Source: Priestia koreensis (GTDB taxonomy: Bacteria > Bacillota > Bacilli > Bacillales > Bacillaceae_H). From it: a DNA stretch of 64,000 nucleotides. The position numbers were made by a program, and so were the translations under genes. The notes under the pieces are model-generated. The model was not told the DNA's origin, made no database searches, and worked only from the letters and a program-made list of their open reading frames with translations. Shown here piece after piece: positions 51,431 to 60,274 of this stretch; the stretch's first letter is position 1; each line of letters starts with the position of its first letter. Location of the stretch: positions 124,001-188,000 of the forward strand of contig NZ_LILC01000037.1 in NCBI RefSeq assembly GCF_001274935.1, read 5' to 3'.

Positions 51431-51817
51431 TTATTTCTTCTTGCGAAACACAAATCGGAAAATACGATTCACTGTAGCATATGTAAAACTGGGTAGCGCG
51501 AACAAAAAATCAATGAGATAACTGTCCAGTAAACCAGCATCCGCTCGAACATCAGTTGAATCCGGCTCTTCTACGTTCCCTTGTTCCACGATGAATCCTG
51601 CGACGTAGATAATCACCCAAAATAGACAGGCCTTTCCTAAAAACGCTACGAACGTTCCATCTCCAAAAATGGTGAGGAGCTCCCAAAGAGCACCAAACCC
51701 AATAGGTAAATTGATAAAGAATAACGTTACTAAAAGAAAGACCCGAAAAAGCATTCCTAAACAGCTTCCTTCGTCTTCACCCGGTCTCTGAACCCGTGTC
51801 GCTTTCCTTTCTGACAA
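51431..51817 (-). CDS. Membrane protein of unknown function
   Basis: The 128-residue protein has a polar N-terminus (1-20), two transmembrane helices (about 22-45 and 52-78), an acidic loop (QGNVEEPDSTDVRADAGLL), and a third amphipathic or membrane segment (97-120) with a basic end RFVFRKKK. No family was recognised. The start is probably TTG at 51817, close behind GAGGAAGG; an internal ATG at codon 22 is possible. It is a single gene with its own terminator. Confidence 0.65.
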   Translation of the reverse strand: MSERKATRVQRPGEDEGSCLGMLFRVFLLVTLFFINLPIGFGALWELLTIFGDGTFVAFLGKACLFWVIIYVAGFIVEQGNVEEPDSTDVRADAGLLDSYLIDFLFALPSFTYATVNRIFRFVFRKKK

Positions 51818-51940
51818 CCTTCCTCACGTCCTCTCATTTGTTCCACCTCTTAGTATAAGAAATGATGGTTTTTTCCGAAATGGGTAGATTTATCCACTTT
51901 CTAGGAGATTAAAATCTGCTAGTCTTTTCCCTTAAAACGA

Positions 51941-51969
51941 AAAAAAGACGCCTAAATAGCGTCCTTTTT
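51941..51969 (-). terminator. Terminator of the HlyD-type gene
   Basis: AAAAAGGACGC and GCGTCTTTTTT (51947-51951 with 51959-51963 as the GC core) form a hairpin with U-rich ends just before the stop of the gene at 51971. Confidence 0.75.
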
Positions 51970-51970
51970 G

Positions 51971-53116
51971 TTAATCTTTTTTAATTTTCATTCCCGGATG
52001 AACGTCAGAAGATGGATTTGTTAAGTAGCGATCGCCATGTTCTAGACCCGTCAAGACTGTATACGTCTCTTTGTCTTTTGATTCAACGCTCACTTCTTGC
52101 TTTTGCACTTTACCTTTTTTAGCCACGTACACGTAAGTTGTTTTACCTTTTTTCATGACGCTGCTGCGTGGAATCGTAATCTCCATTTGAGAAGGTAAAT
52201 CCACTTTTGCTGTTACATGATATCCAGGGTAAAGCTTTTCTGAATCGTCTAGCTGTGCTTTAAAAGCATAGACTACTTTTTTGCCTTGATGAGTTGGGTA
52301 ATCACTAACAGATAAGATGTGACCTTTCCAAGACTGATTGGATACAACATCTGCTTTGATGCGAACCTCTTGGTTTACAGCCATTTCGCTCTTTTGCTTT
52401 TCCGTGATGGTACCTTCCATTTGATACGTGCTGTTTGAATAAATCGTCATCACAGGCGCATCCTCTTTGTCTGACCCTGGAGCTGTGTATGTATACTGAG
52501 CGCGATCTGCGTCAATGTTTCCAACGACTCCGTCCATCGTGCTATACACGATTGAATCTTGTTTTTTCTTATTAAGCTGATCTTGATCAAGCTTAATTTT
52601 TTCTAGCTGTAGGTCCGCAAGCTGCTTGTTCGCCTCTTGCTGTGAAATCGTACGCTCAAGTCCTGGCTTTTTATCGCTGTCAGCTTCCAAGCGGTTAACC
52701 TGTTCAGTAAGAGAATCGATGATTTTCTGTGCTTCATCACGATTTGCCTCAGCTACCTTTTGATCAACAGCCTTTTTTGCTAGCTGCAAATCAATATTTG
52801 ACTGTTCATATTGGAACAGTTGAGCGCCTTTCTGTACAACTTGTCCCTCATTAACAAATACTTGTTGAATTCGACCCTTCGATGAATCCTGGTAAATGGT
52901 TTGAGCATCGCTTGGCACGATTTCCCCTTTTACCGTATTCAGCTTATCTGGAGCCGGTTTCGCAATTGTTACCCACTTTAACTTATCATTCATTACATTT
53001 GCCGCAATCACTCCACCAACTGCTGCCACGACAAATAATGCAACTACTATCGTGACAATAACATTCGTTTTCTTCGAACGTTTCTCAGCAGAAGCTTGCT
53101 CTCGTTGTACTTCCAC
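51971..53116 (-). CDS. HlyD/MacA-type membrane fusion protein
   Basis: The 381-residue protein has a cytoplasmic tail, one transmembrane helix (about 19-43), a split biotinyl-lipoyl domain (VFVNEGQVVQKGAQLFQYE about 88-106 and DGVVGNIDAD about 195-204), a coiled-coil hairpin (112-185) and beta-barrel domains (GYHVTAKVDLP, ITIPRSSVMKKGKTTYVYV). This matches adaptors of Bacillus ABC exporters such as YknX. No ATPase or permease gene lies beside it, so it is an orphan or works with a distant partner. The start is GTG at 53116 behind GAGGTG. TetR-type operator-like sequences lie upstream. Confidence 0.88.
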   Translation of the reverse strand: MEVQREQASAEKRSKKTNVIVTIVVALFVVAAVGGVIAANVMNDKLKWVTIAKPAPDKLNTVKGEIVPSDAQTIYQDSSKGRIQQVFVNEGQVVQKGAQLFQYEQSNIDLQLAKKAVDQKVAEANRDEAQKIIDSLTEQVNRLEADSDKKPGLERTISQQEANKQLADLQLEKIKLDQDQLNKKKQDSIVYSTMDGVVGNIDADRAQYTYTAPGSDKEDAPVMTIYSNSTYQMEGTITEKQKSEMAVNQEVRIKADVVSNQSWKGHILSVSDYPTHQGKKVVYAFKAQLDDSEKLYPGYHVTAKVDLPSQMEITIPRSSVMKKGKTTYVYVAKKGKVQKQEVSVESKDKETYTVLTGLEHGDRYLTNPSSDVHPGMKIKKD

Positions 53117-53132
53117 TCACTAGCACCTCATT

Positions 53133-53183
53133 AATAGATCTGTCTATTTTTGTATATTTTTGAAATAATACCAGTCTATTATA
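53133..53183 (-). promoter_or_regulatory. Promoter with two TetR-like operator sequences ahead of the HlyD gene
   Basis: A perfect TATAAT -10 (53178-53183, minus strand) overlaps AATACCAGTCTATT (53167-53180). A second, perfect palindrome AATAGA-TCTG-TCTATT lies at 53133-53148, between the start of transcription and the ribosome site. Both share the TAGA...TCTA pattern typical of TetR-family operators; from memory it resembles the LmrA/QdoR box. The repressor is not in the window. Confidence 0.5.
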
Positions 53184-53298
53184 ATACTTAAAAGACATAA
53201 AGAAAACTTTTACCTAAAAACCGCGCAATAATTAGGTCATTAGTCACCGATAAAAATAACCACACAATTACCAACTTATCCTATGAAAAGATACTTAC

Positions 53299-53592
53299 TC
53301 ACTTGAAATCTGTATGTTCTTCTAGGTCCTCCTGCTCTGCGTCGGTTAACATCGACAGTAAAAAACACTCCCAGTCCTTGTCACTTAAATAAAAGAAATC
53401 TAAATAACTTGATTCAAATTCATATCCAGAGTCCTCCCGCTGAATAACCCTTCTGCGTCCATACTCATCATTCTGCGCTGAATACATGTGCTGCAGGTTT
53501 GATACAAGCTGATGAAATCTCATCTCAGGGAACTTCTCCCAAACCTGTTTTAATAAAAATATGATCCGTTCAATATTTGGTTTTTCTCTCAT
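53299..53592 (-). CDS. Small acidic protein of unknown function
   Basis: The 97-residue protein opens with MREKPNIERIIFLLKQVWEKFPEMRFHQLVSNLQ and has an acidic C-terminus (TDAEQEDLEEHTDFK). The opening resembles a group of small proteins that begin MRDPxRIxxxLxLIxxIWxxxPDLRxxQLIxNL, which are common in phage-derived and accessory loci. No function is known. The start is preceded by GGAG seven bases upstream. It stands alone with no visible terminator. Confidence 0.65.
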   Translation of the reverse strand: MREKPNIERIIFLLKQVWEKFPEMRFHQLVSNLQHMYSAQNDEYGRRRVIQREDSGYEFESSYLDFFYLSDKDWECFLLSMLTDAEQEDLEEHTDFK

Positions 53593-54104
53593 ACCATCAC
53601 TCCTTTTATTTAAATAAACGTTGTTTAAACATGTAAAAACAAAATGAATTAGTCTGACTTTCGCCTCTTCTTTATCGTTTTAACAACATTTCATACCCAT
53701 CCTTGCATCATTACGAACTTCTTCAAGGTTTGAGTTGTACATGGTTTGTACGTTTTAAAGAAAATCCAAATTATGTATCTTAATCATGTAGCACAATTAT
53801 GACTATACAATAAGGGTTGGACCATAAATGGCTGTTCTACCTTTTAAAGGACATATTTTAATTTTTCTACTCGAATGTCTACTTCATGTCCTCACACGCC
53901 TAATAAAAGAAAAATAACTAAATTAACGTTTATTAATTTGTAAAAAAAGGGTATTGCATGAGCAAATGGTCTCAAACTATGTTGCCTTTCACGAAAATTG
54001 ACTTATGTAAAAAAACGGAAAAACATTTTACAATTGATGTGAGCGCTGTACACAAAGAAGAATATTGAGTGTGCAGTCAGAATGAATAACATTGGAGGCA
54101 ACCT
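53593..54104. other. Intergenic region upstream of the lipoprotein operon
   Basis: This 512-base AT-rich gap holds the GGAGG ribosome site of the lipoprotein gene (54093-54097) and an ATGTAAAA/TTTTACA inverted repeat (about 54005-54034). A TTGACT at about 53998 has no partner -10 at proper spacing. A 29-codon frame from about 53828 has weak ribosome site support and is not called as a gene. Confidence 0.45.
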
Positions 54105-54791
54105 ATGTTTAAACGAAAAAAACATCTATTCTTTTGTTTAGTAAGCGGTCTACTGTTAGGAGGATGCCAAGTGAGCAATGGTGGAAATGAACCAATGGAG
54201 AAAAAGCCTAGTGAGTTGAAGGCAGAAGACTTACCAAAAGACAAAGCTCTTCAACATTCATTTACGAGGGAGTTTATGAAATCTACAGATGAATCTGAAA
54301 AGGGATACTATACGTTTGACTCAAAAACTGGGCGCTATACGATGTTATTTCCGAAAGACGGATCTATTTCTGAAGAAGGCTATTCAAATGAGAAAAGCAA
54401 AACAGAGTCTTTTTTAGCGGGAATTAAAAACAAAGATCTTCCGAATGCCTCTTTAAGTGTGAGTTACAACGCAGAAACATCTAACACTGAGAAAGGAATT
54501 AGCTATTCCTTAAAATTTTTAAAGAGCCAGGCTGATATGAAGGAGCCCTTTCAAGAGGAAAAAACTAATGCTGCTATCATTCATTGGGCACCTTTCACAA
54601 TTGACCGGGACGCATACGGATACGGGGCCTATATTCATCCTACTACAGGAAAAGGTGGTATTGAGGCCATCTATTCTGTCGAATGTGATCGTGCAACGAA
54701 ATGTGAGGCTAATGAAGACGCGAAGAAACAAGCATTACACATTTTCGCTTCTGTAAAGTTCAGTAAAGAAAGTAGCAAAGCAAATGAGTGA
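54105..54791 (+). CDS. Lipoprotein of unknown function
   Basis: The 228-residue protein has a lipoprotein signal peptide with lipobox LLGGC (Cys at residue 21), a Gly/Asn/Lys-rich linker, and a soluble domain (about 55-225) with YYTFDSKTGRYTMLFPKDG, APFTIDRDAYGYGAYI and ECDRATKCEANEDAKKQ. It would be fixed to the outer face of the membrane. The last eight bases overlap the next gene's start, so it is translated together with the DUF6792-type protein. Function is unknown. It may help deliver, or protect against, the next product. Confidence 0.8.
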   Translation: MFKRKKHLFFCLVSGLLLGGCQVSNGGNEPMEKKPSELKAEDLPKDKALQHSFTREFMKSTDESEKGYYTFDSKTGRYTMLFPKDGSISEEGYSNEKSKTESFLAGIKNKDLPNASLSVSYNAETSNTEKGISYSLKFLKSQADMKEPFQEEKTNAAIIHWAPFTIDRDAYGYGAYIHPTTGKGGIEAIYSVECDRATKCEANEDAKKQALHIFASVKFSKESSKANE

Positions 54792-56670
54792 CAACCAAGT
54801 ACTAGATACGAATGAATTGCGGCTTCGATTAACAAATTTACAGTATCAAAACATGAGCAATGAACAATTTAGTGCGGAAGTACAGCGCATTTATATGGAG
54901 GAAACCGGCGAGAAGCTACCCGTGTCTGTTCAGGTTGTGCGTTCTTCCGACTTGAAGAAAGTAAATAGTGATATCCCCTCTTCTTATGATGGTACAGCCA
55001 TCCATTTTTACTCCAAAGAAAAAAACACTAATGAAATATACGTGATTTCTCAAGGTTCAGCACAGCTTGATGATTGGACCTACAATATTCGTGCTATGCA
55101 AGCGGGAAAAGAAAATAGTCAAGCCAAAAATACGGATATATTCGCCCAAGAAGCAAAAGAAAAATTTATGAAGGAATCAAAGATGGACACGGATGCGACA
55201 ATGATTGGGCTATCACATTCACTCGCACACAACAACAACACCGTGTCACAGCTTATGTTTGATACGTTTGATGAGATTTATAGCGCAAATGGAGCGCAAA
55301 CCAATTACTATCAACAGTACAACACGGACGCCACGTTTCGCGCCAAGGTAAACAAGGAGTTTAACATCGATTACGGCGACGAAAGAAAAGTATACGATGT
55401 TAACCCTGCTCAACTAGAATCTTTTGCCCTCTCGTATTACGGAAAAAAAGGAGCCAACGTCCATCAATTAATTTCGTCCGATGATCCGTTAAATGCGATC
55501 AGTAGTAACACACGTGGTTTTTTTACACTCGGTGACGTAACCGTAATCGATACGGACGCCGAACATCCCGGTCTTCAGTCGCTAATGGGGAAAATGCCTG
55601 ATAGCGAGGTTGCAGACCTTCAGAAAATAGCCATTGAATACGCTGATATGTACGCAAAGAATGCAAGCAATAATGAGATTATTCAAGAGCTAACAGGTGT
55701 CAACATGGACCTCGTAACTAAATTCCAAGAAAGCGATGGCATCTGGGGAGGGATTAAAACCTATTTTACAGATAGCAAAGAAATTGACGATATGATCGAA
55801 GACGTAAACGAAAAGTTCCCTCCCCTTTTAGATAAAGTAAAAAAAGTCACAAGCAATTCCGATGCCATTTTCGATGATTTGTATAAAGGGAATTACATTT
55901 CCGCTGATCAAAAAAAGGTTGCCGTAGAGGAAATGAACAATATTCAAGACATTTTAGATGATATGGAGCAGTCGATCAGTGACATGCAGGCCACCAGGGA
56001 TCTTGCGGCTTCTGGGTATGAAACGTCAGTTTTAGGCGGAGACATTGGGTCTGGAATTCGATTGTTTAATGATGCGAAGAAATTAGCGAAGAGCTTTGAG
56101 AATTTAAATAAGGCGCTTGGCCCTGCAATGGACATCATTGGGAAAGGCCACAGTATTAACGAAATATTAAATGCGCTCGCAATAGGAGAAAACAAGGCCT
56201 ATATTGGCGGAGATATGATCTTAATGTCTGGAAAAAATCAAGAAATTAAGATTAACATTTCAGCAGCGGTTCGCATGTACCAAGAAGGACAGGCGTCTCT
56301 AGCAGAAAAAAGCACGCTAATCACAAAGTATAGCAATGCTTTTCAGCAGGAAGTGACGGAAGACTCTGCACAGCAAAAGCAAAAAATAATGACGGAGATT
56401 AATGATATCGAAGGGAACCCAAGTGCTCATATGGATTTATTAATGAGACATATTTTCTCCATATACCCTATTCGAGTAGAAAGTGCCCAGGTACACGATA
56501 ATTTACAGCCGTTAACAGGTCTCGATATTTCACATATTATTGATGAGCTCAATAAAACTGTAACGGAAAGCAATAAATTTTTAGAGTCGACCCGCTCTGG
56601 AATTGAGAAGCTATTTGTGAAAGACCATGACGTCAGTATGTTGTTTGACTTATATGCAGGAGGTAAATGA
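54784..56670 (+). CDS. DUF6792-type lipase-like protein with helical C-terminus
   Basis: The 628-residue protein has an N-terminal alpha/beta-hydrolase-like domain (about 30-280) with the strand IHFYSKEKNTNEIYVISQGS, DDWTYNI, and a nucleophile-elbow-like GLSHSLAHNNN (S146 is the best nucleophile candidate). This resembles the DUF6792 group of Bacillus. The C-terminal half (about 330-620) is nearly all helical with repeated coiled-coil stretches (DIQ/EMNNIQDILDDMEQSIS and others) and resembles LXG-type or WXG-type partner segments. There is no signal peptide, so a non-Sec export route is possible. It is coupled to the lipoprotein upstream and to a small helical protein four bases downstream. 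Confidence 0.7.
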   Translation: MSDNQVLDTNELRLRLTNLQYQNMSNEQFSAEVQRIYMEETGEKLPVSVQVVRSSDLKKVNSDIPSSYDGTAIHFYSKEKNTNEIYVISQGSAQLDDWTYNIRAMQAGKENSQAKNTDIFAQEAKEKFMKESKMDTDATMIGLSHSLAHNNNTVSQLMFDTFDEIYSANGAQTNYYQQYNTDATFRAKVNKEFNIDYGDERKVYDVNPAQLESFALSYYGKKGANVHQLISSDDPLNAISSNTRGFFTLGDVTVIDTDAEHPGLQSLMGKMPDSEVADLQKIAIEYADMYAKNASNNEIIQELTGVNMDLVTKFQESDGIWGGIKTYFTDSKEIDDMIEDVNEKFPPLLDKVKKVTSNSDAIFDDLYKGNYISADQKKVAVEEMNNIQDILDDMEQSISDMQATRDLAASGYETSVLGGDIGSGIRLFNDAKKLAKSFENLNKALGPAMDIIGKGHSINEILNALAIGENKAYIGGDMILMSGKNQEIKINISAAVRMYQEGQASLAEKSTLITKYSNAFQQEVTEDSAQQKQKIMTEINDIEGNPSAHMDLLMRHIFSIYPIRVESAQVHDNLQPLTGLDISHIIDELNKTVTESNKFLESTRSGIEKLFVKDHDVSMLFDLYAGGK

Positions 56671-56673
56671 CAA

Positions 56674-57078
56674 ATGGAGTTATCTGAAAGTAAATCGATC
56701 CGTTTCTATGATCGCATTTTACCTAAAGAAGATTTAACAGGAAAAGCAAAGATTTTCCAAGCGATTACAGACGAAATCGCAAAGATTGATCATGAGCTTG
56801 AAAAAAAAATTGAGAAGATTTCGGTTGAAGATAAAGCAACGGGGGAAATTGTTAATGCCATTTTAGAAAAAGCACGCGAACAAACATCTCAGCACCTTGC
56901 TTTATTAGAAAACGTTGATGACCAAATGACAAAAATAATCTCCTCCTACGATCAGCAAGTGGACGCAATGAAAAGCCAAAGCATGACTTTCTGCTACTTA
57001 GAAGAGAAAATAGGCTCTCTTACTCTCCCACTCTCTTCTTCTCCATTCGTTCCTAAAAAAACGCCTCCGTTTAAATAA
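56674..57078 (+). CDS. Small helical protein, possible secretion partner
   Basis: The 134-residue protein is predicted to be helical over residues 25-110 (KAKIFQAITDEIAKIDHELEKKIEKIS and QHLALLENVDDQMTKIISSYDQQVDAM) and ends in a proline-rich tail. It has the size and helicity of WXG100/Lap-type partners of LXG effectors but lacks a clear WxG. The ATG follows GGAGG with 10 bases. It is the third gene of the lipoprotein-DUF6792 operon. A partner or chaperone role is inferred from position alone. Confidence 0.65.
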   Translation: MELSESKSIRFYDRILPKEDLTGKAKIFQAITDEIAKIDHELEKKIEKISVEDKATGEIVNAILEKAREQTSQHLALLENVDDQMTKIISSYDQQVDAMKSQSMTFCYLEEKIGSLTLPLSSSPFVPKKTPPFK

Positions 57079-57081
57079 ATG

Positions 57082-57120
57082 ACCCCGCAGCTTCATTTGT
57101 GATGCTGCGGGGTTGTTTTT
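57082..57120 (+). terminator. Terminator of the lipoprotein-DUF6792 operon
   Basis: ACCCCGCAGC (57082-57091) pairs perfectly with GCTGCGGGGT (57104-57113), followed by TGTTTTTG. It lies three bases after the stop of the small helical protein. Confidence 0.9.
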
Positions 57121-57211
57121 GATTCGCTTCATCCATTAAATTTAACCACACAAAGACTAAATAAGCGCTGTTGACAATGAAACTTATTAGAATATGGGAA
57201 TGTAAGTCACT

Positions 57212-57246
57212 AAAAAGAGAGACCTGTTGCCGCAGGTCTCTCTTTT
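57212..57246. terminator. Terminator of the LXG toxin/ADP-ribosylglycohydrolase operon
   Basis: AAAAGAGAGACCTG (57213-57226) and CAGGTCTCTCTTTT (57233-57246) form a perfect 14-bp stem with a TTGCCG loop, and T-runs lie on both sides. It sits 6 bases after the hydrolase stop. Confidence 0.93.
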
Positions 57247-57252
57247 CTACTC

Positions 57253-58281
57253 TTAAAATCCGCCTTCTGCCTCCACTTTGGCAATTGCTTTTTCTGTACA
57301 AAAATCAAAATAGCGCTTGCAGATGTCCAGCAGTTCATCTTTTTTGACGATTTCATTTAGCCATTCTTCTGGAAGTCCTTCCTTATGATAGCACATGCCT
57401 GCCATCGTTCCAGCTATTAATCCAATCGTATCCGTATCTCCACCTAGATTAACTGCTTCTAACACAATGTCTCGATAGTTATCATGCTTTAAAAAGCTCC
57501 ATAGCGCTGCTTCTAATGAATGAACCACATAACCATCTGACACGATCTCGTCTTTTGATAAATCTGGAATACTTAAATTCAACACGCGTTCGTAGGCAGG
57601 AAACTCTTTTTCGTATTTGGTACCTTTTAAATAGTTTAGGCATATCTCTGCTGCTTGCTTATAAGCCTTTAACGGCTTATTGTTATTAAACAAACCTAGG
57701 AGAAATTCGATATAAAACACACATCCTAAAGTAGATCGAGGATGTCTATGCGTCACATGAGCAATTTCTTCTACAAGCTTTAGACGATTATCGAAATTAA
57801 ATTCTTTGAATAACAGAAACACAAGAGGGGAAATTCTCATCAATGCACCGTTTCCATTGTCACTTTCTAATCCTCCACCCCACTGATCGGCAGAAAAGCC
57901 CGATAAAAATCGGTCAACGGACTGTTCAGTTGTTCGCCCAATATCAAACATGTGGCCATGCGGCGTCATATATCCATGGTCACGCCAATCAGCAAACTTG
58001 CGCATCAGCCCTTCAAGGTCTTGTTCTTCCATTAAGTTTTCCATTAAACAAAATGTCATCGTGGTGTCATCAGACCATGTTCCAGGTGGCTGGTTGTACG
58101 TTCCGTAGCCTGTTATTCCTGTAATGTTGAATCCGCCTCGTCCCATAAATTCAACCGGAACACCGATCGCATCTGCAATTACTCCACCCATAATCGCTGG
58201 AATCAACCGTCTCTTTATACGTAATGCTAAATAACTGCGGTCATCCGCATCCCAACGTTCTAGTAATGAACTTCTAGTCAA
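57253..58281 (-). CDS. ADP-ribosylglycohydrolase, probable immunity protein
   Basis: This 342-residue cytoplasmic protein belongs to the ADP-ribosylglycohydrolase (ARH/DraG) family, which removes ADP-ribose from arginine or other residues with two metal ions. Motifs are GGVIADAIGVPVEF (about 32-45), the metal-binding WSDDTTM (S70-D71-D72-T73), HVTHRHP, and NLGGDTDTIGLIAG (D282, D284); all acidic ligands are present. The start is TTG at 58281 behind AGGTGA. It lies 19 bases downstream of the LXG toxin with an ADP-ribosyltransferase domain, in the position of an immunity gene. Reversing toxin-made ADP-ribosylation in the producer is the inferred function. Confidence 0.9.
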   Translation of the reverse strand: MTRSSLLERWDADDRSYLALRIKRRLIPAIMGGVIADAIGVPVEFMGRGGFNITGITGYGTYNQPPGTWSDDTTMTFCLMENLMEEQDLEGLMRKFADWRDHGYMTPHGHMFDIGRTTEQSVDRFLSGFSADQWGGGLESDNGNGALMRISPLVFLLFKEFNFDNRLKLVEEIAHVTHRHPRSTLGCVFYIEFLLGLFNNNKPLKAYKQAAEICLNYLKGTKYEKEFPAYERVLNLSIPDLSKDEIVSDGYVVHSLEAALWSFLKHDNYRDIVLEAVNLGGDTDTIGLIAGTMAGMCYHKEGLPEEWLNEIVKKDELLDICKRYFDFCTEKAIAKVEAEGGF

Positions 58282-58300
58282 TTACGTCACCTACTTTTTA

Positions 58301-60208
58301 TTATTTTTTTACTAAATCTGCTTTAATATATATTTTACCATCAATATCAGGACCATCTGAAATCTCTCGAATAATTAGCTCGTGCCCAAGATCAAATAGA
58401 ATTTCTGCCTCCATCTGATGCCTACTCATATGTCCAATATAGGCACCGTTTGCACCCTCGGGTACATTGATGGTCCAGTTAACCATTTTCTCAAATGCGG
58501 AGCTACTCGTAGCAGATGTGCTTAAAAATCCCTCTTCTTTGAACGTTTGACCTAGTAATTCATAGAAATCAAATTCATTAAAGTTATTTGCTGGTAACAT
58601 ACTTTCAAGGGCATCTATATTCGTACCACGATAAACCGTTAATGGCTCTGGTGTCTCTGCCCGCATCAATGCATTATGAACCGCGCTAATTTTAATGCGA
58701 ACATCCTCGCTAACGAAGTCGTCTTTTCCGCGCAAATAATTGTTCATATCCTCGTAGTACTGACTACCCGTATAGTCACGAATACCATCTTTTTCTTGCT
58801 GAGTAAGCTGATTTTCCCACTCTTTATAGTTCTCTATTCCCCATTCTTCTGCTTCAAATATATGTTTAAAACGCTCTGGTTTTGCATTTGCATTCGAACC
58901 GCCATGATTGCGGAAAAATTGTACGTCCGGCTCATTTACATGAAGAGGTCCGCCTGATCCGTATTCAAATGCAAGCTGACTTGCCTCATCATTTGAGAAC
59001 CAGCTCATATTGCGATAAGACTCGAGTAGGGACGTTGTTTTACTATTTAGAGCCTTTGCGTGCTTTTTGGCAAATTCTTTCGTCCCCTTCGCAAACTTAG
59101 ACGCTCTTGACACTTTTGAAAGCTTATCAATGCCTTTTCCGCCCAATAATCCGACTCCAATTTCTGTTCCCATAAAAGCAATCCAGTGTGAACGCTGCTG
59201 AGCATTCCCGTGTACCATCTCTTCGTTCCATGACTTTGCAATTTGTTTGCCAGTAGCAACAGCCACCTCATCTAAATGCGTTGCTGCATAGCCAATTCCT
59301 TGAGCCGTTTTAATGGGATGCTTCACCATTGAAACAGTTCCTTCAACCGTATCCTTAATCGCATCTCCTGCTCCGGATACTACTCCGTCCCACGAGCGCT
59401 GAAAAATATTTTTTTCTTCTTTTTTAGTATGTAATCGATTTGCTTTTTGAACCTCTGCTTGATGCTTGGCTCTTACCTGCTCGCGGTATGCTTGTCGCTC
59501 AAGCTTCTTCTCCTTCACATAAGCAGTCGCAAATTCATTCGTTTCTTTTTGAACTTGATACGCACGACTACTATGGTATGCTTTTTCATTAAAATATATA
59601 GGCGAAGATTCTCCGCTACGTTCTGTGGCATTCATCAACGACTGAATGCCCGCGTTAACCGCCTGATACAACAGCTCTAGCAACTTATAGTCACTGAGAA
59701 GCTCTTGATCTAATGACTCTACGTCATCAACGGTGTGAGTTCGTTCCTTCTTTGCTTCATCCATGTCCTTTTCAAACACTTTTGTTGAAAAAGGACGGAG
59801 AGACACAATATCATCAATGCTAGCTAAAATTTTCTCTAGGCTGCTTTTCTGCTCATCCACCATGCTGCGTGATTGCTTCTCACCAGCATCTAGATTTTGA
59901 GTAAGAAACGACACATCCACAAACGTCCCTTTCGGAAGATCTGCTTTTGCAATCTTTGTTTTTACCGTTTTAAAAAAGGCGATCTGGGTGTGGATTAAGT
60001 TCAGCCACTGATTTGCAATATCTTCATGCCCTTTATAAAAGGACTTGATATTGTCAGCACCTTTGCCCTTAAAATCATTCTCTAAGTTTGCTACGCCCTC
60101 AAACGCTTTTTTCAAGGTTTGGATTTGCGCCTGTAGCTTTTTATATGAATCTACGCGCTTCTCCGCTGCCTCCAAAAGCGTATCAGCTTCATATACGGCA
60201 TTTTTCAA
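58301..60208 (-). CDS. LXG polymorphic toxin with ADP-ribosyltransferase C-terminus
   Basis: The 635-residue protein has an N-terminal LXG domain (about 1-200, long helices: ADTLLEAAEKRVDSYKKLQ) that directs type VII (Esx) export. A middle linker/pre-toxin region follows (about 265-400; SWDGVVSGAGDAIKDTVEG, ATHLDEVAVATGK). The C-terminal ADP-ribosyltransferase domain (about 475-635) has R527 in TVYRGTN, FLSTSAT (S563-T564-S565) and E600-A-E602 in RHQMEAEILF. That is the R-S-E set of the VIP2/exoenzyme type with ExE, so it is probably active. The start is TTG at 60208 behind AGAGG. It is cotranscribed with the downstream ADP-ribosylglycohydrolase. The target protein is unknown. Confidence 0.88.
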   Translation of the reverse strand: MKNAVYEADTLLEAAEKRVDSYKKLQAQIQTLKKAFEGVANLENDFKGKGADNIKSFYKGHEDIANQWLNLIHTQIAFFKTVKTKIAKADLPKGTFVDVSFLTQNLDAGEKQSRSMVDEQKSSLEKILASIDDIVSLRPFSTKVFEKDMDEAKKERTHTVDDVESLDQELLSDYKLLELLYQAVNAGIQSLMNATERSGESSPIYFNEKAYHSSRAYQVQKETNEFATAYVKEKKLERQAYREQVRAKHQAEVQKANRLHTKKEEKNIFQRSWDGVVSGAGDAIKDTVEGTVSMVKHPIKTAQGIGYAATHLDEVAVATGKQIAKSWNEEMVHGNAQQRSHWIAFMGTEIGVGLLGGKGIDKLSKVSRASKFAKGTKEFAKKHAKALNSKTTSLLESYRNMSWFSNDEASQLAFEYGSGGPLHVNEPDVQFFRNHGGSNANAKPERFKHIFEAEEWGIENYKEWENQLTQQEKDGIRDYTGSQYYEDMNNYLRGKDDFVSEDVRIKISAVHNALMRAETPEPLTVYRGTNIDALESMLPANNFNEFDFYELLGQTFKEEGFLSTSATSSSAFEKMVNWTINVPEGANGAYIGHMSRHQMEAEILFDLGHELIIREISDGPDIDGKIYIKADLVKK

Positions 60209-60274
60209 TACAAAAAACCTCTCTTTTCATCAAAGATCAATCTTCATTTATGACTCTTTTTTCCATACCCCATC

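Noticed and set aside
53828..53917. 29-codon frame upstream of the lipoprotein gene
   Set aside because: Too short, no family, weak ribosome site and no operon context.
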